Positions 44,844-53,361 of a stretch of 64,000 nucleotides of DNA are shown piece by piece. The first letter of the stretch is position 1, and each line of letters begins with the position of its first letter. The notes beneath the pieces were generated by a model, which had not been told where the DNA came from, made no database searches, and was given only the letters and a program-made list of their open reading frames with translations. The position numbers and the translations under genes were made by a program. The stretch spans positions 1 through 64,000 of the forward strand of contig CABZIT010000003.1 of NCBI GenBank assembly GCA_902525795.1, read 5' to 3'. This DNA is from an uncultured Bacteroidota bacterium (GTDB lineage: Bacteria > Bacteroidota > Bacteroidia > Flavobacteriales > Flavobacteriaceae).

Positions 44844-46511
44844 TCAAAATCCGATTGCATAATCATTGCCTCTGTTATCTGAACCACCCTCTAGGCATCC
44901 TTCTAATGCAAGAATTCCATCCACTCGACCATATGGAGTCACAATTTCCAAATCGTAACCATCATTTTCAAGATCAATTAATAGCATATCATTAAATTTA
45001 TTTTTTTCAATTTTTATCACATCAGGGAATAATTGATGATGAAATCTTGGTGAATTAACTGATTCTTCCATACCCATACTAAATTCATGTACATTCAAAA
45101 TAGTTTGAATTACAGACGTGATAATTGTTGATCCTCCAGGTGTACCTAGTGTCATGTAAAAATTATTATTTTTTTCTATGATTGTAGGACTCATCGAACT
45201 TAACATTCTTTTTTCGGCTTGTATACTATTAATCTCCCCGCCAATCAGACCGTAAATATTAGGATGCCCAGATTTAATTGCAAAATCATTCATTTGATTA
45301 TTTAAAAAAATACCTAACTCATCACAAAACAATTTGGATCCAAAAGAACTATTTAGTGTAGTAGTTGCAGAGACAGAATTACCAAAAGGATCAACAATTG
45401 AATAATGAGTGGTTTCTAAACTTTCCTTTATTTCTGTGTTAGTTGAGTAAATTTCATGAGGTGGTGTGGGTTTTTGAAAAGAAAACTGCTTCATTTTTTT
45501 ACTTAGGTAATTTTGGTTAGTAATTTTCTTGTAAGGAATATCATTAAAATCAGGATCTCCCATATATACTGCACGATCTGCGTAACTTCTTTTAAAAGAT
45601 TCGACTAAAAGTTTAATATAATCAGATGAATTATGTCCTAATTTTTTTAAATCATAGGGCTCAATCATTTTCATAATCTGGTTTATACATATCCCTCCAC
45701 TTGAGGGTGGAGGCATTGAAATAATTTTAAGATCATCATATTGAAACGTTATTGGAGTTCTCCAAATTGCTTTGTATTTTTCAAGGTCCTTTGCAGAAAT
45801 AATTGAACCTTTACTTTTTAAAAACTTGATAAGTTTTTTCGATGATTCACCTTTGTAAAACTCATCAGGTCCATTTTGCATGATTCTAATAAGTAAATTT
45901 GCTAGCTGTATATTTTTAATTGTATCACCTGCTTTATATTCCCTAGAATACATTGAATTTGTTGAGTTAATTTTTCTTATTTCGGGTAAGTATTTTTTAA
46001 ATCTTTCACTTTGTTTATTATTAATTTTATAGCCATTATTTGCTAATGCAATTACAGGTTTAAAAACTTCTTCAATGGGTAATGATCCAAATTTTTCATG
46101 TACTCTAAAAATTCCAGCAATTGTACCAGGAATGCCAATTGAAAGAGCACCATATGTGCTGGATTTTGGAATGATTTCATTTATCTCATTTAAAAACATT
46201 TTTTTCGTAGCTTTTATTGGTGCTTTTTCTCTGTAATCTAATGATCCAACTGAACCATCACTAAGTCTGTAAACCATAAAACCACCACCACCCAAATTTC
46301 CAGCAGACGGGTAAACTACTGCGAGAGCAAGTTCAGTTGCAATCATTGCATCAAATGCATTTCCACCCTTTTTCATCATCATTAATCCTATTTCACTTGC
46401 TTCTTTTCTTGCGCTGACTACCATAGCGTCTCTAGTATCACATTCTTTCACATTACTTGAGCATGAGTTCAATATTATGAAGCAAAAAAATATGTGAAAA
46501 TAAGATTTCAT
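44844..46511 (-). CDS. ggt: Gamma-glutamyltransferase, lipoprotein
   Basis: Cleaves or transfers the gamma-glutamyl group of glutathione and related peptides outside the inner membrane. 555 residues from the chosen ATG (46509-46511), which gives a lipoprotein signal IFFCFIILNSC. The self-cleaving precursor site is TTHYS (large subunit ends before the nucleophile Thr), and GGGGFMVYR, GTPGGSTI and the C-terminal GRVDGI are family features. Longer in-frame starts would precede the signal peptide. Divergent from glmM. Confidence 0.92.
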   Translation of the reverse strand: MKSYFHIFFCFIILNSCSSNVKECDTRDAMVVSARKEASEIGLMMMKKGGNAFDAMIATELALAVVYPSAGNLGGGGFMVYRLSDGSVGSLDYREKAPIKATKKMFLNEINEIIPKSSTYGALSIGIPGTIAGIFRVHEKFGSLPIEEVFKPVIALANNGYKINNKQSERFKKYLPEIRKINSTNSMYSREYKAGDTIKNIQLANLLIRIMQNGPDEFYKGESSKKLIKFLKSKGSIISAKDLEKYKAIWRTPITFQYDDLKIISMPPPSSGGICINQIMKMIEPYDLKKLGHNSSDYIKLLVESFKRSYADRAVYMGDPDFNDIPYKKITNQNYLSKKMKQFSFQKPTPPHEIYSTNTEIKESLETTHYSIVDPFGNSVSATTTLNSSFGSKLFCDELGIFLNNQMNDFAIKSGHPNIYGLIGGEINSIQAEKRMLSSMSPTIIEKNNNFYMTLGTPGGSTIITSVIQTILNVHEFSMGMEESVNSPRFHHQLFPDVIKIEKNKFNDMLLIDLENDGYDLEIVTPYGRVDGILALEGCLEGGSDNRGNDYAIGF

Positions 46512-46563
46512 ATCAAAGGATGAATTTACAAATTCAAATGTCATAACAGAATATAAAATCAAT

Positions 46564-46571
46564 TATATTTG
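46564..46571 (+). promoter_or_regulatory. -7 box (TATATTTG) ahead of glmM
   Basis: Exact TAnnTTTG match, 14 bases before the glmM ATG. Confidence 0.55.
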
Positions 46572-46585
46572 CCAAAACAACTATA

Positions 46586-47959
46586 ATGCCATTAATAAAG
46601 TCCATTTCAGGTATTCGTGGTACAATCGGAGATATCGAAGGTGAAAATTTAACCAGTAAAGACATAGTAAAGTTTACATCTGCATTTGTTACAATTTTAG
46701 TAAAAAATAATAAAATTAAAAGCAGAAAAATTGTTGTGGGTAGAGATGCAAGAATTTCAGGGCCAATGGTTGAAAAAATTGTTATAGATACTTTAATCAA
46801 TTTAGGTTTAGATGTGATTTGCTTGGGTCTTTCAACAACACCTACAGTTGAAATTGCAGTAACAGAGGAAAAGGCTGATGGTGGTATTATTATAACTGCC
46901 AGTCATAACCCAATAAATTGGAATGCATTGAAGTTGTTAAATGAAAAGGGAGAATTTATTAATGAGAATGAAGGTAAAGAATTAATAAAAGTATCTGAAT
47001 CTCAGGAATTTATAAAAGTTCAAGAAAAAAATGGAAATATTTTTTTTAAAAATAATTATATAAGTATACATATTGATAAAATATTAGAACTTAACAGTAT
47101 TGATGTAGATTTAATTAAGAAAAAACGATTTAAAATAGTTGTTGATGCTGTTAATTCAACTGGAGGGATTGCAATTCCCATGCTTTTAGAAAAACTAAAT
47201 GTAGATTGTGTCAAGATTTTTTGTGATCCTACAGGTGAGTTTCCACATAATCCAGAACCTCTTCCAGAAAATATAACAGAACTTTCCAAATCTGTTGTTA
47301 AAAACAAAGCTGATTTAGGAATTATTACTGACCCTGATGTCGATAGACTGGCATTTGTATGTGAAGATGGGGTAGTATTTGGTGAAGAGTATACATTAGT
47401 AGCTTGTGCAGATTATTACTTGTCTTTGCACAAAGGGTCAACCGTAAGTAATTTGAGTTCATCTAGAGCACTTAGGGACGTAACAAAAACACACGATTGT
47501 GAGCACTTTTTTAGCGCTGTTGGCGAAGTAAATGTTGTAGAATTAATGAAAAGAAAGAACGCCGTCATTGGTGGTGAAGGGAATGGTGGAGTAATTTTAC
47601 CTGAACTTCACTATGGAAGAGACGCATTGGTAGGCATCGCACTTTTTTTAAGTCATTTAGCAAAACAAAATGTAAAAGTATCGAAATTAAGAAAATCTTA
47701 TCCAAATTATTTCATAAGTAAAAGAAAGATTATGATTGATGAAAATATTGATTTTGATCAATTGATAAAATCAATTTCAAATAGATACACAAATGAAATG
47801 ATTTCAAATATTGACGGCTTAAAAATTGATTTCAAGAATTCATGGGTTCAGCTTAGAAAAAGTAATACAGAACCCATAATTAGAGTCTATGCTGAAGCTA
47901 AAACAAAAGAAAAAGCTGAAGAATTATCAAAAAAATTTCTTGAAGAAATTAGAGGCTAG
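46586..47959 (+). CDS. glmM: Phosphoglucosamine mutase
   Basis: Converts glucosamine 6-phosphate to glucosamine 1-phosphate for UDP-GlcNAc, peptidoglycan and lipid A. 457 residues in four domains: SGIRGTIGD, active-site phosphoserine Ser106 in TASHNP, metal loop DPDVDRL, sugar loop GEGNGGV and the phosphate-binding RKSNTEP. Bacteroidota members of this family are sometimes annotated as phosphomannomutase; specificity is by homology. Its TAG shares CTAG with the stop of the convergent acyltransferase. Confidence 0.9.
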   Translation: MPLIKSISGIRGTIGDIEGENLTSKDIVKFTSAFVTILVKNNKIKSRKIVVGRDARISGPMVEKIVIDTLINLGLDVICLGLSTTPTVEIAVTEEKADGGIIITASHNPINWNALKLLNEKGEFINENEGKELIKVSESQEFIKVQEKNGNIFFKNNYISIHIDKILELNSIDVDLIKKKRFKIVVDAVNSTGGIAIPMLLEKLNVDCVKIFCDPTGEFPHNPEPLPENITELSKSVVKNKADLGIITDPDVDRLAFVCEDGVVFGEEYTLVACADYYLSLHKGSTVSNLSSSRALRDVTKTHDCEHFFSAVGEVNVVELMKRKNAVIGGEGNGGVILPELHYGRDALVGIALFLSHLAKQNVKVSKLRKSYPNYFISKRKIMIDENIDFDQLIKSISNRYTNEMISNIDGLKIDFKNSWVQLRKSNTEPIIRVYAEAKTKEKAEELSKKFLEEIRG

Positions 47960-48831
47960 TTGTCTTTTTTGTGCTTAAATCTTCTATGAGTCCAAGTATA
48001 AAATTCAGGTTTTCTATGGATTTGCTCCTCAACCATTTTGATAAAAATATCTGTTAATTTAAAATTTTCAAAGTTTTTTGGATCATACGTAATTTCCTTA
48101 AAAGTAGCCTCATAAAATCCTCTTTTAATTTTAATCACATCCATAAATAATATTGGCATATTGTATTTTTTTGCAATAATTTCTGCTCCTGTGTGAATTG
48201 GAACTGTAATATTTAAAAATTTATTCCAATACGATGCTTTTTTCTTACTTGGTGATTGATCAGAAGCAAAGCCATACAAATGTAATTTTTTCCCCTTTGA
48301 TTGCTTAGCAATTTTTCTGTAGGTTTCATTTGTTGTAATCAGTTCACAGTCGTATTTAGATCTAATTTTTTTTACCCATCTGTTTAAATATGGATTAGCG
48401 ATTTTTTTGTAAACTGCATAAATTTTAAATCTAGTAACTCTGTCCATGATAAAACACCATTCCCATGTACAGTAGTGACTACCCATAATAATAAGATTTT
48501 TTCCTGAATCATAAACTTTCTCTAGAACTTCTGGATTTGTAAAATGAAATCTTTTTTTTATTTCATCCTCATTAATATTCATTGACTTAAAGGATTCTAA
48601 AAAAACATCACTAAGATTTCTATAATATTTTTTTTCAATTAATTGAAGATCTTTTTTAGTTTTTTCTGGAAAAACTAATTTTAAATTATTTCTTACAACT
48701 TTCTTTCTATATCCAATAACATAATATAATACGTAATAAAAAAAATCAGAAACTAAATATAATTGTTTGAAGTTGAGTCTAGAAACAAACCAAATTAAGG
48801 GGTAAATAAATAGGAATACTAATAAATGCAT
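47956..48831 (-). CDS. Lipid A-type (LpxL/HtrB) acyltransferase
   Basis: Inner-membrane acyltransferase of 291 residues that should add a secondary acyl chain to lipid A. N-terminal membrane segment, then the H-x4-E motif at His119-Glu124 (GSHYCTWEW), and FASDQSPSKK, which fits the second family block. A TATATTTG -7 box lies 15 bases upstream, back to back with the mnmE promoter. Confidence 0.87.
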   Translation of the reverse strand: MHLLVFLFIYPLIWFVSRLNFKQLYLVSDFFYYVLYYVIGYRKKVVRNNLKLVFPEKTKKDLQLIEKKYYRNLSDVFLESFKSMNINEDEIKKRFHFTNPEVLEKVYDSGKNLIIMGSHYCTWEWCFIMDRVTRFKIYAVYKKIANPYLNRWVKKIRSKYDCELITTNETYRKIAKQSKGKKLHLYGFASDQSPSKKKASYWNKFLNITVPIHTGAEIIAKKYNMPILFMDVIKIKRGFYEATFKEITYDPKNFENFKLTDIFIKMVEEQIHRKPEFYTWTHRRFKHKKDN

Positions 48832-48846
48832 TAAAATTCTTTATAA

Positions 48847-48854
48847 CAAATATA
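48847..48854 (-). promoter_or_regulatory. -7 box (TATATTTG, minus strand) for the acyltransferase
   Basis: Exact consensus on the minus strand, 15 bases before the ATG at 48831. It forms one arm of the palindrome 48847-48865. A TTTTTG on the same strand lies 15 bases farther upstream and may act as the -33 element. Confidence 0.6.
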
Positions 48855-48857
48855 TAG

Positions 48858-48865
48858 TATATTTG
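48858..48865 (+). promoter_or_regulatory. -7 box (TATATTTG) for mnmE
   Basis: Exact consensus on the plus strand, 39 bases before the ATG; the other arm of the palindrome 48847-48865. Confidence 0.55.
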
Positions 48866-48904
48866 GCATCAAAAATTATTTATTTTATTTAACATTTTTT
48901 AAAA

Positions 48905-50290
48905 ATGATTAAAACTGATAATATAGTTGCTATAGCTTCTCCTCCTGGTTTGGGAGCTATTTCCTTAATTAGAATTTCAGGTAATGATTGTATAAATCAA
49001 ATTGATAATATTTTTTATGGATTTGATAAAATAAAATTATCAGATCAAGAATCTCATAAACTACAACTAGGATATATTAAGGATGGAGATCAGATCATAG
49101 ATAAGGTTTTAGTTACCGTTTTTAGAAATCCTAAATCCTACACAGGTGAAGATTTAGTTGAAATATCTTGCCATGGAAGTGTTTATATTCAAGAAAAGAT
49201 ATTACAAACTATTTTGAATTATAACTGCCGAATAGCTGATCCCGGTGAATTTACTCTAAGATCATTTTTAAATGGAAAAATGGATCTTTCTGAGGCTGAG
49301 GCAGTGGCAGATTTAATTGCAAGTAATACCAAAGCTTCACATAAATTGGCTTTAAGTCAGATGAGAGGAGGTTTTAAAAATGATATTAATAAATTAAGAG
49401 AAGAGTTAGTAAATTTCGCCTCCTTGATTGAGCTTGAACTAGATTTTTCTCAAGAGGATGTAGAGTTTGCAAACCTTAATAAATTAAATGATTTGGTCTC
49501 AACTATAGAAATAAAATTAACTGATCTTGTTAAATCTTTTAAAATTGGGAATGTCATAAAAAACGGTTTGCCAATTGTAATAATCGGAAAACCAAATAGT
49601 GGTAAATCTACTCTATTAAACTGTTTACTGAATGAAGAAAAAGCTATAGTTAGCTCAATTCCTGGAACTACACGAGACTTTATTGAGGATCAAATTAATA
49701 TAAATGGCATTAAATGTAGGTTTATTGATACAGCTGGCATTAGAAAAACAGAAGATAAAATTGAAAATCTAGGAATTAAAAAAACCTATGAGAAAATTAA
49801 AGAGGCAGAGATTATTTTGTACTTAATTGATAAATCTGTTTTAAATTATAAAAATATTGACAATTATTTAAGAGAAATTGTTAAAATAAAAAAAGATTTT
49901 GAGGATAAAGAAATTATAGTGCTGATAAATAAATGTGATATTACGACAAAAATTTTAGATGATAATTTAGTGTCATTTTCAGCTATACAAATAAGTGCTA
50001 AGCAAGGATTAAATATCGACAAATTAATTGAAAGAATATCAAATTACATGTCAAGGCTCAATATTGATTCGCATAATGTCATTATTACAAATGCCCGGCA
50101 TCTAGATCTTCTTTCAAAAACCTTAAATGAAATAAAAAAAATCAAATTATCAATAAAACAAAACATCTCTTCAGATTTGTTGTCAATTGACTTAAAACAA
50201 GCTTCTTACTTTCTTGGTGAACTAACTGGTGAGATATCCAATGATGAACTATTAGGAAATATATTTTCTAAGTTTTGTATCGGTAAGTAA
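48905..50290 (+). CDS. mnmE: tRNA modification GTPase MnmE
   Basis: With MnmG, modifies U34 of several tRNAs (carboxymethylaminomethyl group). 461 residues: N-terminal folate-binding domain (DNIVAIASPPGLGAI, YTGEDLVEISCHG), a helical domain, the inserted G domain with GKPNSGKS (228-235), DTAGIR and NKCD, and the C-terminal CIGK motif with its essential Cys. MnmG is not in the window. Confidence 0.97.
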   Translation: MIKTDNIVAIASPPGLGAISLIRISGNDCINQIDNIFYGFDKIKLSDQESHKLQLGYIKDGDQIIDKVLVTVFRNPKSYTGEDLVEISCHGSVYIQEKILQTILNYNCRIADPGEFTLRSFLNGKMDLSEAEAVADLIASNTKASHKLALSQMRGGFKNDINKLREELVNFASLIELELDFSQEDVEFANLNKLNDLVSTIEIKLTDLVKSFKIGNVIKNGLPIVIIGKPNSGKSTLLNCLLNEEKAIVSSIPGTTRDFIEDQININGIKCRFIDTAGIRKTEDKIENLGIKKTYEKIKEAEIILYLIDKSVLNYKNIDNYLREIVKIKKDFEDKEIIVLINKCDITTKILDDNLVSFSAIQISAKQGLNIDKLIERISNYMSRLNIDSHNVIITNARHLDLLSKTLNEIKKIKLSIKQNISSDLLSIDLKQASYFLGELTGEISNDELLGNIFSKFCIGK

Positions 50291-50356
50291 ACAGTTGATA
50301 ATCAGGTAGTTATATAAATATAATGAAAAAAAATTAATTATTGTAAATTGTTTAGA

Positions 50357-51112
50357 ATGGGTTTGAAGGGATTTTTATTTGATTTAAATGGTGTTTTTTA
50401 TGAGGATAATAAAGTTTTATGTGGTGCTGTTGAAATAATTAATCTTTTGAGAGAAAAGCAAATTCCGTTTAGGTTTATTTCAAATAATTCAACTCTCTCT
50501 AGAAGGCTATTTACAAAGAAATTAAACGAAATCGGATTAAATATTTTTGAGAAAGAAGTTTTTACAGCAAATTATGCTGGATTTTTAATGGCTAAAAAAT
50601 TAAAATTAAAAAATTGTAGACTTATTTTAAATAAAGAAGGTCAAGAAGACTATGAGTCATTAATTAATAATAAAAGAAAAATTGATGGAATTGTGATTGG
50701 TGATATTGGAAATAAGTGGAATTATAATTTAATGAACCAGCTTATGAAAAATATTCTTGAAGGTGCAAAAATAATAGCCTTACATAAGGGTAAATATTAT
50801 CAATCAAAAGGAGAATTACAAATTGATTGTGGTGCATTTGTTAAAGGCTTAGAGTATGTTACGGGTGAAAAAGCTATTGTTGTTGGAAAACCATCTAAAA
50901 GTTTTTTTAAATTGGCAATATCAGATTGGAATAGTGAAGAAATATCAATTGTTGGTGATGATATTTTTAATGATATTATGGGAGGTAATAGAATGGGATT
51001 TGGTACATTTTTAGTAAAAACTGGAAAGTTTAGAGAAAATATTTTTAGAAAAAGCAAAATACGTCCTGATTACTGCATTGAATCAATTCAAAAGCTAAAA
51101 GATTTTATTTAG
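50357..51112 (+). CDS. HAD-IIA family hydrolase with DxN instead of DxD
   Basis: A 251-residue HAD phosphatase of subclass IIA, similar to the LHPP/NagD-like group. Nucleophile Asp9 in FDLNGVFYED; motif II SNNST; Lys in VVGKPSKSFF; motif IV VGDDIFNDIMGG. The residue two after the nucleophile, normally Asp (general acid/base), is Asn11, so catalysis may be slow or the substrate unusual; LHPP also departs from Asp here. ATG at 50357 is chosen over TTG at 50348. Function unknown. Confidence 0.82.
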   Translation: MGLKGFLFDLNGVFYEDNKVLCGAVEIINLLREKQIPFRFISNNSTLSRRLFTKKLNEIGLNIFEKEVFTANYAGFLMAKKLKLKNCRLILNKEGQEDYESLINNKRKIDGIVIGDIGNKWNYNLMNQLMKNILEGAKIIALHKGKYYQSKGELQIDCGAFVKGLEYVTGEKAIVVGKPSKSFFKLAISDWNSEEISIVGDDIFNDIMGGNRMGFGTFLVKTGKFRENIFRKSKIRPDYCIESIQKLKDFI

Positions 51113-51121
51113 TTATAAATT

Positions 51122-53326
51122 TTAGTTGAAAATTTTAGTTAATAAACCTCTTACGTTTGTAACATTATCTAAGTAATATTTAGCTTTTGTTATTTTTTTT
51201 CCAACTTTAATAGTAACAGCGCTTTTTGGTAAATATTTAAACATATTTTCATCGGTAACATCGTCTCCAATAGAAATTATTAAATCATATTTTCCCTTAC
51301 TAAGAATTTCTGATACAGTAGTTCCTTTATTAATAGAAGAAGGAATTACTTCAATTACATTATTAGCGTTAATTATCAAAAGATCATCAGAAATCATACT
51401 TGACAGCACAGTGTTAAGTTCAACTACTCTTCCTGCAGCCAACTCTGGATCTGTTATTCTGTAATGCCATGCAATACTACTTTTTTTAATTTCAATGAAA
51501 GTTCCCGGCGTTCTATTTGTAAAAGACTCAAAAATTGGCATTAAATTGTTTATCCATTTTCGATTAAGTGGAGATATTTTCAACCACTTCTTTTTTTTAA
51601 ATTTCATGTATTGTCCATGCTCAGCAGCTAAAATTATTTTTTTTTGATCAAAGTTTTTTTCAAGGAAATCTTGATCTCTACCACTGATAATTGCTAGTTG
51701 AGTATTTTTATAATTAACAATTTTGTTTATTATTTTTTTTAATTCATCATCAATAACAGCTAATTCAGGATTTTCATTAAATTCTACAAGTGTTCCGTCG
51801 TAGTCTAATAAAACTAGTTTTTTCTTTGAAGTTTTGACCTTTTTCAAAATACTTTCTGAAATATGTCTATCTATTTTAATCGCACTAAATTTTTCCTTAG
51901 GGTTTGGGTTGTTTTCTAATGCATTAATAAATTCTTGTGCCCAAAACTTCACGTTATATGTCTTTATCCGTTTTTGCATACTTAAATTTCTCTTTACTTG
52001 TTCTTTTAAAGACATATTTAAAGCTTTATACAATGTATCTGCCATAGAATCTAGATCAAATGGATTAACTAAAAGTGCCTCATACAATTCTTTTGAGGCA
52101 CCTGCCATTTCACTAAGAATTAATACTCCATCATTATCTATTCTAGTTGCAACATACTCTTTTGCCACTAAATTCATACCATCTCTGAGAGGAGAAATCA
52201 TTGCAATGTCAGACAACATATATAAATCGATCAAATCATGAAAATCCATTGCTCTGTAATAGTACCAAATAGGAGTCCAGTTAACTGTTGCAAACTTTCC
52301 ATTTATTCTTCCTACAAGTTCATCAGTTTGTTTTTTTAGTTTCTTATATTCAGGAACATCGGATCTGCTTGGGACCATTAACATAATTAATCTAACTTTT
52401 TCGCAATAAGATGGAAATTTATCAAGAAAAATTTCGAATGCCTTTAACCTGTTTATAACCCCTTTCGTATAATCTAATCTATCAATTGATAATATTAGTT
52501 TACTTTCGTTAGATCCTTTTTTATGCAGTTCTAATTGCTTTCTTAACTCAGATTTTTCATTTGTTTTTTGCTTCTTATGATTTAGAGCAGCATCATTGAA
52601 CTTTTTAAAATCAATCCCCATTGGAAATGTATTTACTAGAATTTTTCTATCATGATAAATAACATTGTTGAAATTAACATCCAACTTAAGTATTCTTTTG
52701 ACAGAACTTAAAAAATGTCTTTGATAATCATAGGTATGAAATCCAATTACATCAGAGCCTAAAATTCCTTCCAGCAATTCTTTTCTTCTTGGAAAAGTTC
52801 TAAAAATTTCAAAAGAGGGGAAAGGAATGTGAAGAAAGAAGCCAATTTTAATATCGGGTCTTTTATCTTTAATTATCTTAGGACATAACATAAGCTGATA
52901 ATCATGTATCCATACTGTGTCATTTTCATTTAAATTAGATAAAACACAATTACTAAATTTTTCATTAATTTCTTTATATTTTTCCCAATGTAAATTATCG
53001 AATTTGGAGAATTCAATAAAATAATGAAACAAAGGCCACAAGCAATTATTAGGTAATCCATAATAAAAATCTTTTATATTATTCGATGACAAATGAACTG
53101 GACAATATCCAGATTTATATAACTTTTTATTCATTGTTTCAAATGAAAGAGAATCAATTTCATCTTTTGATATTCCAGGCCATCCAATCCATAAAGAATT
53201 TTTATTTTTATGAATAGAGTTCATACCTGTTGCTAATCCACCTGAAGTTGGTGTAAATTTAAAAGAATTATTTACCTTAGAGATTTTTATTGGTAATCTG
53301 TTTGAAACTATAATATTCTTAGCCAT
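51122..53326 (-). CDS. otsAB: Bifunctional trehalose-6-phosphate synthase/phosphatase
   Basis: One chain of 734 residues for both steps of trehalose synthesis. The N-terminal GT20 domain (to about residue 475) begins IIVSNRLPI and has the GGLATGM donor loop, WIHDYQLML, SIDRLDYTKGV, SPLRDGMNLVAKEYVA. The C-terminal HAD phosphatase has LLDYDGTLVEF and SIGDDVTDENMF. A TAAATTTG -7 box overlaps an upstream in-frame TTG, which favours the ATG at 53326. Divergent from the GH15 gene, with 35 bases between starts: synthesis and breakdown of trehalose face each other. Confidence 0.95.
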   Translation of the reverse strand: MAKNIIVSNRLPIKISKVNNSFKFTPTSGGLATGMNSIHKNKNSLWIGWPGISKDEIDSLSFETMNKKLYKSGYCPVHLSSNNIKDFYYGLPNNCLWPLFHYFIEFSKFDNLHWEKYKEINEKFSNCVLSNLNENDTVWIHDYQLMLCPKIIKDKRPDIKIGFFLHIPFPSFEIFRTFPRRKELLEGILGSDVIGFHTYDYQRHFLSSVKRILKLDVNFNNVIYHDRKILVNTFPMGIDFKKFNDAALNHKKQKTNEKSELRKQLELHKKGSNESKLILSIDRLDYTKGVINRLKAFEIFLDKFPSYCEKVRLIMLMVPSRSDVPEYKKLKKQTDELVGRINGKFATVNWTPIWYYYRAMDFHDLIDLYMLSDIAMISPLRDGMNLVAKEYVATRIDNDGVLILSEMAGASKELYEALLVNPFDLDSMADTLYKALNMSLKEQVKRNLSMQKRIKTYNVKFWAQEFINALENNPNPKEKFSAIKIDRHISESILKKVKTSKKKLVLLDYDGTLVEFNENPELAVIDDELKKIINKIVNYKNTQLAIISGRDQDFLEKNFDQKKIILAAEHGQYMKFKKKKWLKISPLNRKWINNLMPIFESFTNRTPGTFIEIKKSSIAWHYRITDPELAAGRVVELNTVLSSMISDDLLIINANNVIEVIPSSINKGTTVSEILSKGKYDLIISIGDDVTDENMFKYLPKSAVTIKVGKKITKAKYYLDNVTNVRGLLTKIFN

Positions 53327-53341
53327 ATTAAACAATTTATG

Positions 53342-53349
53342 CAAATTTA
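53342..53349 (-). promoter_or_regulatory. -7 box (TAAATTTG, minus strand) for otsAB
   Basis: Exact TAnnTTTG match 15 bases before the otsAB ATG, within the 35-base gap between the two divergent trehalose genes. Confidence 0.55.
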
Positions 53350-53361
53350 TTATTAATTAAC

